A DNA stretch of 40,558 nt from an uncultured Opitutia bacterium (GCA_913049555.1 CAJWYM010000033.1:1-40558), one strand, 5' to 3'. Positions 15,939 through 24,676 are shown, counted from the first letter of the stretch. The notes: a model not told the origin generated them from the sequence alone. Numbers and translations are program-made.

Positions 15939-18816
15939 TATACTTAATTAAATTGCAAAGCAATTTGTCCGCGACCGGATCTTTACCTAGGTTTTCAACA
16001 ATATAAAGAGTGGTCAAAATCATTTTCCCAGCTCCATAATTTTGAGCGACCATATCGGTTCCCCACCAAGCATCTCCTGGCCCTACATAATTCTTTTTGG
16101 CATCGTCCAAGTTTGGAAAACGATCGAAGGCAATAGAGGTAATCATTTTATCGCCTTCCTCTGCGTGCATACTGTGCCATGGACTCAAATTCTCATACAC
16201 TTCCACCATGGATTGGTGAACTGGCAAACCTTCAAAAACTGGATGATCATGAGCCATGTGCAATATCCCGTCCCAAAGGCCTGTAGCTCCTCTTAAAGTT
16301 GGTTTTGTCGGCAACCAATCCTCCCCTTTGAAGCCTTCTTTCTTATCATAACTTTTAGGACCCATGGGAACTCTTTCTTTTCCAGGAACCTGTAAGTAGA
16401 TTGCCTTGCCCCCTTTTTTCACAAACGCATTTAAACTTTTAGTAAACTCAAAATCACCCACTCCATTCCAATCTTTGATGTGCCCAACGACTACTAGGGT
16501 ATCCAAAGAGGTTTCTACTCCAAAATTAGAGACTGCAACGTTTTTGCCCTCAAAAAAAGATTTCAATTGCCCTCCTGGATCTACAACAGCCACCGAATCC
16601 ATGGATGGTTGTAAATCCTCATTTTTGATCACCATAAAAGATTCTTTAGATTCACTCAGCATAGCACCAGAATCGTCTTTCAATAAAATTTCTACCTGAT
16701 AATTGCCTTCAAAATTATGAGTCTCAAAAACTTCAGAATAGAACAGCTCACTTCCATTTATTAGGTTGGATTGCAATCGATTGCTTTTTAAAACTTCCCC
16801 TTGAGGGTTTGAAACCTTGAGTTCCAAAGTCCCTGAAATCTCTTCAAATTCGTTGATTCCAATAATCTCTAATTCAGCATCTTCTCCAGCATAAATATTG
16901 CGAGGTAAAATTCTGAGAACGGTTTGACGTGGTTGATTGGCTGCTTTTGTGCCCTCAAAGGCTTCTTGCTTCGGATTTCTCCAAAGATCCAAAATGCCTG
17001 CTCCAATAATCCAGTTGCCCGCAGTCAAAGCGTGAATACAATAACCATTTACCGTTGGATTGCAACGAGCCGCCTCCATCATACGGCGGTTTGCTGCACC
17101 ATGCACTTTTTGCTGCTCTAAATAAAATGCACTCAGATTTTCAAAGATAGCCTCATATCCTGCTTTTCGGAAAACCACTTCTGTCTGTGCATGCAACTTT
17201 TTGTGGTATTTATAAGGAGGAGTGATTGGGTTTCCTTTTTTCTCAAACTCCAGATTGTTTGCAGCTAGATCTCCTAGGCTTCCATAGCCTAATTCTGAAA
17301 CAAAAGACATCCTTCCTGGAACCACATTTTTTCCAGGGGTTTTTATAACCTTCCCCATGGCCTCCTTTTCTTCCTCCGTTTTTCCAATGACTAGGAACGC
17401 ATCAAACTTATTCTGATTGATATTAGGTCCTGGGTAATGATGAATATCATTGAATGGAGTCGGCTCATATTCATAGGGTAAATAAAGGTTCGCTCCATAT
17501 GCCCAGCCACCGGACTCATCCAAAATCAATCGAGTCGGATCTAACTCTCTAGCTTTTATGGACATTGGATGGAGCATATTCATCAATATGGGTCGATGGA
17601 GTTCATTAAAAAGCTCCCATTGAACCACACAGGCTCTATTTCTATCTCTAAGAATCGATTCCCTCAATTCAGTCTCCACTCTTCTAGGCAAATAAGGAGA
17701 GGCATTGGGTTTACCCATGCATTCAACGACCAAGCTCCCGACAACCAGAACTCCCATTTCATCTGCAAGATCCAACCACATTTTTGAGGGGGGTTTTCTC
17801 CATGGACGAATCATATTGAAGCCACATTCTTTAGCCAACTGGATTTCCCGTATTGCCATTTCACGACTGTCAGGATTCGCAAGCTTTACTGGATACAAGG
17901 CTTCAAAGAAAGTAGCTTTTAAAAACAGGGGCTTTCCGTTGAGCTGCAACTGTTCGTTGCGAATTGTAAATTCTCGCATCCCAAAATTTTCCAGCTTACA
18001 TTCTAACAAGGTCCCCTCTCTTAAAATTCGAGAGTCTACCTGATAAAGAAATGGATTTTCAGGACACCAGTAAGTTGCATCCTCTAAATCAATACGCAAA
18101 GATGATTTGTTGATACCAGGATTCAACTCCATTGTTTCTCGGAGAGTGACTTTTTTTTCACCCTCAACCTTAGAAAAGATTGTGACCTCTAAATCAATCT
18201 TTTGCTTAGAACGATGGGTGTTGTGGATCTCATAATGCAAATCCACAGAGTCCTCTGATAAATGGGTCTCAATAAAAAGATCCTTGTGGTGAATTTTGTC
18301 CGTAGCCTCTAAGCAGACAGACTGCCAGATACCCCCAGTATAGGCACCCCTCCATTGGGGCGTTTGCATAGGGCCCATTCCGTCGATCACTTGATCTGTC
18401 ATAGTAACCGGACCGACTACACGGAGGGTCAAGACATTCTCTTTTTCATAATCTAAAAGATGCTCAATATTAAACTGAAATGGAGTGAATCCTCCCTCAT
18501 GAAAACCCAAAACCTCATCATTAAGATAAACTTCCGCCAAATAATTGACCGCATCAAATTTTAAATAAACAACCTTTTCTTTCCAATCCTCGGAAAGCTC
18601 AAACTTTTTCTGATAAAAAGCAACGCCCTCGTAGTCTTCTTGGATCTCCTCCCAACAACAGGGAACCGAAATCCTCTGACATTTACTATGAGCTTCAAAG
18701 ACCCTTGAATTCATCCATCCAGCTTCGCGACCTTCATTGGAAGCATCGAATAATATATTCCATTCCCCATCCAAGGATAAATTCATATTTTCTAAAGTTT
18801 TTGGATTCCCTAACAT
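15925..18816 (-). CDS. GH2 family glycoside hydrolase (beta-galactosidase-like), cytosolic
   Basis: A 963-residue enzyme. The GH2 order is visible: sugar-binding jelly-roll domain (LDGEWNILFD at ~16-25, YLKFDAVNYLAEVYLN at ~84-99), immunoglobulin-like domain, then TIM barrel with N404-E405 in WELFNELH as acid/base and E508 in FVSELGYG as probable nucleophile. From about residue 740 there is an extra domain resembling the glutamine-amidotransferase-like fold found at the end of some PVC glycosidases. There is no signal peptide. Beta-galactosidase is the likely activity, although GH2 also holds beta-glucuronidases and mannosidases. Together with the sulfatase and AraC gene it forms a small catabolic locus. 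The 3' end overlaps the AraC gene by 14 bases. Confidence 0.85.
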   Translation of the reverse strand: MLGNPKTLENMNLSLDGEWNILFDASNEGREAGWMNSRVFEAHSKCQRISVPCCWEEIQEDYEGVAFYQKKFELSEDWKEKVVYLKFDAVNYLAEVYLNDEVLGFHEGGFTPFQFNIEHLLDYEKENVLTLRVVGPVTMTDQVIDGMGPMQTPQWRGAYTGGIWQSVCLEATDKIHHKDLFIETHLSEDSVDLHYEIHNTHRSKQKIDLEVTIFSKVEGEKKVTLRETMELNPGINKSSLRIDLEDATYWCPENPFLYQVDSRILREGTLLECKLENFGMREFTIRNEQLQLNGKPLFLKATFFEALYPVKLANPDSREMAIREIQLAKECGFNMIRPWRKPPSKMWLDLADEMGVLVVGSLVVECMGKPNASPYLPRRVETELRESILRDRNRACVVQWELFNELHRPILMNMLHPMSIKARELDPTRLILDESGGWAYGANLYLPYEYEPTPFNDIHHYPGPNINQNKFDAFLVIGKTEEEKEAMGKVIKTPGKNVVPGRMSFVSELGYGSLGDLAANNLEFEKKGNPITPPYKYHKKLHAQTEVVFRKAGYEAIFENLSAFYLEQQKVHGAANRRMMEAARCNPTVNGYCIHALTAGNWIIGAGILDLWRNPKQEAFEGTKAANQPRQTVLRILPRNIYAGEDAELEIIGINEFEEISGTLELKVSNPQGEVLKSNRLQSNLINGSELFYSEVFETHNFEGNYQVEILLKDDSGAMLSESKESFMVIKNEDLQPSMDSVAVVDPGGQLKSFFEGKNVAVSNFGVETSLDTLVVVGHIKDWNGVGDFEFTKSLNAFVKKGGKAIYLQVPGKERVPMGPKSYDKKEGFKGEDWLPTKPTLRGATGLWDGILHMAHDHPVFEGLPVHQSMVEVYENLSPWHSMHAEEGDKMITSIAFDRFPNLDDAKKNYVGPGDAWWGTDMVAQNYGAGKMILTTLYIVENLGKDPVADKLLCNLIKYISQE

Positions 18817-19117
18817 ATTGGCTCTTTTATTTAAAATAATTCAATTGATTGATATTTAGTACGATTGTACTACTTTTTAAATATGTCAAACTCGCAGCTC
18901 AATTTAGTTCCATTTATAACGGATAATGTAAAAGAAAATGAGATTCAAACAAAAGAGATCAGAGCGAAATGAAGGATGGTATTCTGAAATAGAACCTTTT
19001 AGTTCTAGTGAGGAATTCGGGTTTATATAAAATTTTATACTCAAAAACAAAGGGACTCTTTCTATCCAGTCTATCCTTAAAATTCATTTTCTTAGAATGG
19101 ATTCTTAATAGCTACAC
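18817..19117. other. Intergenic region between GH2 start and G3E GTPase stop
   Basis: About 300 bases without a supportable gene. The left part is the promoter region of the GH2 gene and contains the palindrome at 18857-18872. The rest is AT-rich with no convincing ORF, RNA or terminator that I can see. Confidence 0.5.
18857..18872. promoter_or_regulatory. Palindrome upstream of the GH2 gene
   Basis: TAGTACGATTGTACTA, a 16-base sequence with perfect 6-base arms around GATT, lies 40 bases upstream of the GH2 start codon, where an operator or activator site would be expected. It shares the TAGTA/TACTA letters with the twin repeats at 2357 and 2586 but in inverted order of arms, so I do not treat it as the same site. 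Confidence 0.35.
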
Positions 19118-20401
19118 TCAATGAGAATCAGAAAAACACGCTTTTAACTTTGAGGCGATTGTCTCTTTATCTAAATCAATACCAATAAAAACAATTTCCT
19201 GACGGCGATCTCCATATTTAGGCAACCAACGTTCCAGAATTTTTTCCGAAACTTCATCCATGGTCTTCCTACCCCTATCCACCTGTGTGATCTCCCAATC
19301 CGCCAAATAATCAGCTCGCATAATCTTGCCAGCAATGGAGACAAAACCCATTCGTTTCGAGTTATCATCCGTCCAATAAAATCCTTTAGCTCTTAAAACA
19401 CCGGTAAGCCCTTGGCGCATTAATTTTAGAAATCGAGACTCCGTAAAAGGTCGACGCGCATTGAAAACAAAAGTATCCAATCCATAATCTTTATGATCAT
19501 GGCTATGTTCGTGACTATGATCATGACTGTGTTCGTGACTGTGTTCGTGGCTGTGTTCGTGGCTGTGTTCGTGGTTGTGTTCCAATTTTTCATCCTTTTT
19601 AGCGTCCGGTCTATTTTGATGAAGAGAACGCTCCCAACCAGAAGCACTTAAAGTAATTTTTTCATTGAAATGAGAACGATTCAAAACCTCCGAAGTTGGA
19701 ATCTTTCCAAATTGACAAGTCCACTTCTGAGCGTGGGGATTCAATGATTCTAGGTAGGAAAGAAAGCGTTCCCGACTTGAAATATCCAAACAATCCTCTT
19801 TATTCAATATCAAAAGATCCGCACATTCCACTTGTTCTATCAACAACTCTTCAAGGGGCTTTCTTGGATCACTGTGTAAAAGATGCTTTCTTCGAACTTT
19901 TCCTGTATTTTCATCAGAACTCAGGTACAACTCAAGATTGCCTCCATCGAGGACTGTAATCATGTTGGAGATCTTTAAGAAATCGGTGCCACTTCTGCCA
20001 AAATAATTGATAGAATAAATAGATTCCAGTATGGATTTAGGTTCTGCAACTCCAGTAGCTTCTATTAAAATATGATGCGGTTTTTTTGTTTTCCAAATCT
20101 CCAGCAATGCATCCAGAAGATCCGTTTGAATGGTGCAGCAAATACAACCCCCTTGCAATTCTAACATTCCAGCAATCGGACCCTCCAATTGTTTCAGTTC
20201 ATTATGAATTAGAGATGCGTCAATATTTACATCTCCCAAATCATTTACAATCACAGCAATCTTAGAACTCCCTTGAGCTTCTCTCAGTATCCGATTCAAA
20301 ACGGTGGTCTTTCCTGAACCTAAAAACCCACTCAGAACAGTGACCGGTATTTTTTGCTCTTCACTCAGATGTATGTCTTCATTCCATCTTAAAAAATCCA
20401 T
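19118..20401 (-). CDS. G3E family (COG0523/CobW-type) metallochaperone GTPase
   Basis: A 427-residue P-loop GTPase that loads or allocates metal, probably zinc. Motifs: Walker A GFLGSGKTT (25-33), the metal-binding CxCC motif C86-I-C88-C89, ILIEATG, and the NKED base-specificity motif (200-203). Between the GTPase domain and the CobW C-terminal domain lies a His-rich stretch (275-303) made of HS/HE and HD repeats, giving about 15 histidines. The C-terminal domain (~310-427) contains RPFTESRF and KGFYW as in YjiA/YeiR proteins. It is divergent from a Zn/Mn-type ABC transporter operon, which supports a role in zinc homeostasis rather than cobalamin synthesis. Confidence 0.88.
   Translation of the reverse strand: MDFLRWNEDIHLSEEQKIPVTVLSGFLGSGKTTVLNRILREAQGSSKIAVIVNDLGDVNIDASLIHNELKQLEGPIAGMLELQGGCICCTIQTDLLDALLEIWKTKKPHHILIEATGVAEPKSILESIYSINYFGRSGTDFLKISNMITVLDGGNLELYLSSDENTGKVRRKHLLHSDPRKPLEELLIEQVECADLLILNKEDCLDISSRERFLSYLESLNPHAQKWTCQFGKIPTSEVLNRSHFNEKITLSASGWERSLHQNRPDAKKDEKLEHNHEHSHEHSHEHSHEHSHDHSHEHSHDHKDYGLDTFVFNARRPFTESRFLKLMRQGLTGVLRAKGFYWTDDNSKRMGFVSIAGKIMRADYLADWEITQVDRGRKTMDEVSEKILERWLPKYGDRRQEIVFIGIDLDKETIASKLKACFSDSH
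19493..19579 (-). repeat. Tandem repeat encoding the His-rich loop of the GTPase
   Basis: Imperfect 12-base units of the type GTGTTCGTGGCT (plus strand) are repeated several times in frame and encode alternating His with Ser, Glu or Asp. Differences between units are mostly at third codon positions or swap Glu for Asp, so the encoded pattern is kept. Such a repeat can change length by slippage, altering the number of metal-binding histidines. Confidence 0.75.
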
Positions 20402-20713
20402 TGGGTTACATTAACTTGAAAATACAAAAAGAGAAGAAAAACTATTAAAAATAAAAAAACCTACAAGGCCCAAAAAAATTCTATCAAAAGTAAAAATAGG
20501 AATTTCTAAGCGAGAATAGAAAAGTTTGATGTTCTATGTTAACTATAAATTAAATTCTAAAAAATGAATCCCGAGGATTTAGAAGAATTTTTAAAGATCC
20601 ACTTTTACCCAAAGACTATCATGTCCCTCTCCTTTTGTGTCTTCAAAAGGTTGATATTCCTCGAAAGACCCTTGACTTTGATTAGTCAAAGTAATTTATT
20701 TGACATTTAAAAT
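20402..20713. other. Divergent intergenic region between the GTPase and metal transporter operon
   Basis: 312 bases holding the promoters of both divergent units. The only structure I can point to is the 18-base palindrome at 20675-20692. Small ATG frames within it stop after a few codons, so no extra gene is called. Confidence 0.5.
20675..20692. promoter_or_regulatory. 18-bp palindrome, probable metal-regulator operator
   Basis: ACTTTGATTAGTCAAAGT has perfect 7-base arms around TTAG. It lies 22 bases upstream of the first gene of the metal ABC operon and overlaps a TTGACT sequence that could serve as a -35 element. The size, symmetry and position fit a DtxR/MntR- or Fur/Zur-type site, but I do not know this exact sequence as a described box. 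Confidence 0.55.
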
Positions 20714-21280
20714 ATGAAATTTTTTCTCCTCAAACAAATTTGCTTTCTATATTGGAGCCTAGCAATTATCGCCGTACTTGTTTGTGGATGTTTATCGATT
20801 TTCCAAGAAAGAATAATCGAAGGGAGATTGCATTTATTTGACAATGATCGCTTTCAAATGAGCGATTTCGTATGCGGTATAAATCATGAGGCGATGGATT
20901 CAAAGTCGCCAGCATTGAAGAGTAAATCACCGTTAGGTGGTCAATTAATCAATCAACGTATCATTTGCTTTTCTCCACTTCGTGCCTTAGAGGATAAAAA
21001 TGAAGCTTCCTCAGACTTTAGAAATTTCCACACTCGCTCGAATGTAAGAAATTTAAATTTCTGGGAGATTCCTCAACTCGCTGAATTAGCAAAAACTTTC
21101 TTAAACAATCGACTTTGCATTCAAAACAGCAAATGGAATAAAATTTTCAATTTTTCTTGCCTAAATACAGCCAGTGATTTTTTCAATCCTTGGGTTGAAA
21201 GGGCTCCCATAACTTCCACTTTCAGCTCTCATTTAGATTTAGGACTAAACGCTCTCTCCAGGAATCCTTATATGGGGTGA
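20714..21280 (+). CDS. Hypothetical exported protein or lipoprotein
   Basis: A 188-residue protein that I cannot assign. It begins with a hydrophobic segment (LYWSLAIIAVLVCGCLS) whose LVCGC could be a lipobox, so it is probably a lipoprotein or membrane-anchored. The rest has scattered cysteines (FVCGI, IICFSP, RLCIQ, SCLNT) and no recognisable domain. It is the first gene after the palindrome and 56 bases before the metal-binding protein gene, so it is likely co-regulated. A role in metal delivery is a guess from position only. Composition is coding-like, but confirmation by homologues is lacking. Confidence 0.5.
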   Translation: MKFFLLKQICFLYWSLAIIAVLVCGCLSIFQERIIEGRLHLFDNDRFQMSDFVCGINHEAMDSKSPALKSKSPLGGQLINQRIICFSPLRALEDKNEASSDFRNFHTRSNVRNLNFWEIPQLAELAKTFLNNRLCIQNSKWNKIFNFSCLNTASDFFNPWVERAPITSTFSSHLDLGLNALSRNPYMG

Positions 21281-21336
21281 ATTCAAGTAAAAATACAAAT
21301 TGATAAATAACTTACTTAAATAATCGATCCAAAAAC

Positions 21337-22347
21337 ATGAAATCAAAGTTTTCTTTAGTAATAATCGCTTCTCTTTGCCTAACAACCCTGATGACCTTTC
21401 TTGGTTGTAAGAATCCCACTGAAAAAAATACTCAGAAGCTCGAAGTGGCATCTCAAAATGATCCTTTGAAAATCACAGCGACCATTGGTATGGTAGGTGA
21501 TGTTTTAAGAAACATTGTTGGCGATCATGGGAATGTAGACATTCTAATTGGGCAAGGGATCGATCCGCATCTATACAAAGCAAGTCGTGGAGACGTTGTA
21601 AGTCTAATGGAAGCCGACATTATCTTTTACAATGGAACTTTATTAGAGGGTCAAATGGGAGATACTCTTGTTAAAGTATCCACATCCGGCAAACCTGTCT
21701 ATGCAGTTACAGATAATTTGCAAAATCAGGAAAACTACTTACTGACAGACGAAGAAAATCACTACGATCCACACGTATGGATGGACGTTCAAGGATGGAT
21801 GAGTGCCACTGAGGTCATGGTTGATGCTTTAAGCAAATTGGATCCTAAAAACGCATCTACATACACATCCAATGCTGAAAAATATAAATCTGAACTTTCT
21901 AAACTAGACACTTATGCAAAGGAATCCATCGCTACGATTCCTGAAACTCAAAGATTCTTAGTGACTGCCCACGATGCTTTCGGATATATGGGTCGAGCTT
22001 ATGGATTGGATGTTCGGGGTATTCAGGGTCTAAGCACTGAATCAGAGGCTGGAGTTCGAGATATTGAAGAGCTGATAGATTTTTTAGTACAACAAAAAAT
22101 TCCCTCTGTCTTTATAGAAACTTCCATAGCTGCCAAAAATATAAAAGCACTGATTGAAGGTGCTAAAGCAAAAAATCTGGAGGTCTCCATCGGAGGAGAA
22201 CTCTTTTCTGATGCTATGGGAGCCGCCGGAAGCTACGAGGGAACCTACATTGGAATGATAGATCATAACATCACAACCATTACGCGCGCATTGGGCGGTC
22301 AAGCCCCAGAAAAAGGAATGAATGGTTTGTTGTCACTAAGCCATTGA
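21337..22347 (+). CDS. Metal ABC transporter substrate-binding lipoprotein (TroA/ZnuA-like)
   Basis: A cluster A-I metal-binding protein of 336 residues. The signal peptide ends in a lipobox (MTFLGC). Likely metal ligands are His in GIDPHLYK, His in YDPHVWMD, His in VTAHDAFGYMGRAYGL and Asp in LFSDAMG. The third ligand being HDAF rather than the SEGAF type of PsaA/MntC groups it with TroA/ZnuA-like proteins that bind Zn, Mn or Fe. The long His-rich loop of ZnuA is absent (the region before YDPH is short and acidic), so zinc specificity is not certain. It is followed by the ATPase and two permeases of the same importer. Confidence 0.88.
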   Translation: MKSKFSLVIIASLCLTTLMTFLGCKNPTEKNTQKLEVASQNDPLKITATIGMVGDVLRNIVGDHGNVDILIGQGIDPHLYKASRGDVVSLMEADIIFYNGTLLEGQMGDTLVKVSTSGKPVYAVTDNLQNQENYLLTDEENHYDPHVWMDVQGWMSATEVMVDALSKLDPKNASTYTSNAEKYKSELSKLDTYAKESIATIPETQRFLVTAHDAFGYMGRAYGLDVRGIQGLSTESEAGVRDIEELIDFLVQQKIPSVFIETSIAAKNIKALIEGAKAKNLEVSIGGELFSDAMGAAGSYEGTYIGMIDHNITTITRALGGQAPEKGMNGLLSLSH

Positions 22348-22414
22348 TTGCATAGATCCATGATTTATAGGAGGAGATTTAAAACTTAAAGAGACTTAAT
22401 AACAGGATCCAATT

Positions 22415-23221
22415 ATGACAGCAGCCGTTCCAGCACCTCTCCCTAAATCAAAGATCCTCAATCCACAAAGCGCTGCATTGCATATTCAAGACCTAACCGT
22501 CGCTTATCATAGTAAGCCAGTCCTTTGGGATGTAGATTTGTCGATACCGGAGGCCAAGTTAGTAGGAATCGTAGGCCCGAATGGAGCAGGAAAAAGCACC
22601 CTCATTAAAGCCTGCTTAAATCTCCTTCCTAAAACAAGCGGAGCCGTTCAGGTGTTTGGCAAAAGCTATGAAGAGCAACGTTCCATGATCGGGTATGTTC
22701 CTCAAAGGGAGAGTGTAGATTGGGACTTCCCAGTATCCGCTTTAGAAGTGGTTGCGATGGGACTTTATGGAAAAATAGGTTGGTTCCGCTCAGTAAAAAG
22801 TCGTCACAAAAAACTGGCAAAAGAGGCTTTGGACCGAGTCGGAATTGCAGACTTGGCCGACAGACAGATCAGTCAGCTCTCCGGAGGGCAACAACAAAGA
22901 GTTTTCCTGGCTCGAGCCCTCGCCCAAGACACCCGAGTCTATTTTATGGACGAACCTTTTGCAGCTGTCGATGCTGCGACAGAAAGAGCGATTATCGAAC
23001 TTCTCAAAGAGTTTAAGTCCTTGGGTAAAACCTGTTTTGTTGTGCACCACGATTTGGCAACGGTTTCTCAATATTTTGATTGGACGGTGCTTCTCAATAT
23101 GAGAATCGTGAAATCTGGACCAACAGAGGAAGTTTTTACTAGGGAAAACTTATCCAAAACCTACGGAGGAAAACTTACCATTTTAGAAGAGGCTAGCAAT
23201 GCTCTGCGCATCACCCACTAA
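22415..23221 (+). CDS. Metal ABC transporter ATP-binding protein (TroB/ZnuC-like)
   Basis: ATPase of the Zn/Mn importer, 268 residues. Walker A GPNGAGKST (~54-62), PQRESVDWDFPVSALEVVAMG (Q-loop region typical of metal importers), signature LSGGQQQR (~155-162), Walker B VYFMDEPFAAVD and the switch histidine in VVHHDLATV. A short Pro/Ala-rich N-terminal leader precedes the domain. The gap from the binding protein gene is 67 bases and the next gene begins 18 bases after its stop. Confidence 0.92.
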   Translation: MTAAVPAPLPKSKILNPQSAALHIQDLTVAYHSKPVLWDVDLSIPEAKLVGIVGPNGAGKSTLIKACLNLLPKTSGAVQVFGKSYEEQRSMIGYVPQRESVDWDFPVSALEVVAMGLYGKIGWFRSVKSRHKKLAKEALDRVGIADLADRQISQLSGGQQQRVFLARALAQDTRVYFMDEPFAAVDAATERAIIELLKEFKSLGKTCFVVHHDLATVSQYFDWTVLLNMRIVKSGPTEEVFTRENLSKTYGGKLTILEEASNALRITH

Positions 23222-23239
23222 AACTTTTGGACGAATTCT

Positions 23240-24676
23240 ATGCTTCTTAAAGTTCTGTTTGTTTCATTCCCCTTTTTTTTGCAACCGATCCTCGGTTCTG
23301 CTTCAGATCACTTGGGGACTTCCTTCATCCATTTTAATTTTAAAGATTTCTTAGAAGTTATAAGCTTGGCCAATTATAACACTCGACTTGTGATCTTAAG
23401 CACCTCCATTCTTGGGATCGCCTCAGGATCTATTGGTAGTTTTTTGCTTTTACGCAAAAGGTCTTTAATTGGGGATGCAATTTCGCATGCCTGCCTGCCT
23501 GGAATAGGCATTGCATTTTTAATTATGACCGCCCTTGGCAATACAGGTAAATTCCTGCCAGGACTGCTTTTGGGGGCTAGTATTAGTGGGTTTGTTGGAG
23601 TTCTGGTAGTCATGGCTATTCGAAATACAACCAAACTTAAAGACGATGCAGCCATGGGAATTGTCCTGAGTATTTTCTTCGGACTCGGAGTAGCCCTATT
23701 GAGAATTATTACAGAGATCCCGGGTGCAAGTGCAGCCGGTTTAGAATCCTTTATTTATGGTAAAACTGCATCCATTGTTCTGTATGATTTTTGGTTGATT
23801 TCACTGGTTGCAATTTTGGTTACAGTGGCTTCTTTTATATTGTTAAAGGAGTGGACTCTTTTATGTTTTGATTCAGGCTACGCGGCCACTCAAGGATGGC
23901 CTGTTTATGCATTGGACCTTTCTTTATTAGTAGGGATCACTCTGGTGACCGTTATCGGTCTACAATCTGTAGGTCTCATTCTAATTATTGCCTTTTTGAT
24001 TATTCCTCCATCAGCAGCTCGATTCTGGACCGAGAATCTAAAGAAAATGCTAATAATCTCAAGCGTTTTAGGAGGACTCAGTGGATGGGTAGGAGCGACG
24101 ATGAGTGCGCTTTTTCAGAATTTACCGGCTGGTGCAGTCATCGTTTTAGTAGCGACCACAATCTTTATTTTCAGCATGCTTTTTGGAACTTCAAGAGGCC
24201 TTTTAATTCGTTTTATAAAGCATACAAAATTAAATCGAAAAATTGGGCGAGATCACCTTATGCACTCTTCTTACGAGGTTCTGGAGGAGATGGCGATGCA
24301 TGAAAACAGAATGATTAACAATCAAAAAATAAAAAGGTCTCGCTTATTACAAAGAAGATCATGGATGGATACCGAACTAAAAAGTCTCATTCATACCTCG
24401 AAAAAGAATGGACTCATTGAAAGATACACCGACGAATATATTTTGCTCGGGGAAGCTGGATTTGCAGAAGCCGCCAGAACTACAAGAAATCATCGACTTT
24501 GGGAAATGTATTTAATTGAGTACGCTGAAGTAGCACCGACAAATGTGGATCGAGGGGCGGATTTAGTGGAACATGTTCTCGGTGCAGATATCGTTCGAAT
24601 GCTAGAAAGCAAGATGAAAACCTCCCCTTACATGTATATCCCTAATCCACACTCAGAATCAGAGGGGCTTTCCTGA
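23240..24676 (+). CDS. Metal ABC transporter permease fused to a DtxR-like domain
   Basis: A 478-residue two-part protein. Residues ~1-320 are an ABC-3 family permease with about eight to nine hydrophobic segments, including LLRKRSLIGDAISHACLPGI and the conserved VGLILIIAFLIIPPSAARF. Residues ~330-478 are cytoplasmic and resemble the DtxR/MntR group: a winged-helix-like part (MDTELKSLIHTSKKNGLIER, LGEAGFAEAARTTRNHRLWEMYL) and a helical part (GADLVEHVLGADIVRMLESK) that corresponds to the metal-binding and dimerisation domain. Such fusions occur in TroC-like permeases of PVC and related bacteria. The domain may sense metal and gate transport or act as a membrane-tethered sensor. It abuts the next permease gene with no gap. 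Confidence 0.88.
   Translation: MLLKVLFVSFPFFLQPILGSASDHLGTSFIHFNFKDFLEVISLANYNTRLVILSTSILGIASGSIGSFLLLRKRSLIGDAISHACLPGIGIAFLIMTALGNTGKFLPGLLLGASISGFVGVLVVMAIRNTTKLKDDAAMGIVLSIFFGLGVALLRIITEIPGASAAGLESFIYGKTASIVLYDFWLISLVAILVTVASFILLKEWTLLCFDSGYAATQGWPVYALDLSLLVGITLVTVIGLQSVGLILIIAFLIIPPSAARFWTENLKKMLIISSVLGGLSGWVGATMSALFQNLPAGAVIVLVATTIFIFSMLFGTSRGLLIRFIKHTKLNRKIGRDHLMHSSYEVLEEMAMHENRMINNQKIKRSRLLQRRSWMDTELKSLIHTSKKNGLIERYTDEYILLGEAGFAEAARTTRNHRLWEMYLIEYAEVAPTNVDRGADLVEHVLGADIVRMLESKMKTSPYMYIPNPHSESEGLS

Noticed and set aside
19493-19579. Tandem repeat considered as a CRISPR or satellite
   Set aside because: It is in frame, about 12 bases per unit, has no spacers and encodes the His-rich loop of the GTPase.
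20565-20582. Small ORF upstream of the metal operon
   Set aside because: It reads five codons and then meets a stop (GAT TAG), so no leader peptide can be supported.
22360-22389. Nine-codon ATG frame with a strong AGGAGGAG sequence before the metal ATPase gene
   Set aside because: The purine-rich stretch lies inside the tiny frame and too far (about 38 bases) from the ATPase ATG to be its ribosome binding site; probably chance.
23896-24303. 135-codon plus-strand frame inside the fused metal permease gene
   Set aside because: It overlaps a clear conserved permease in another frame and has no family features.
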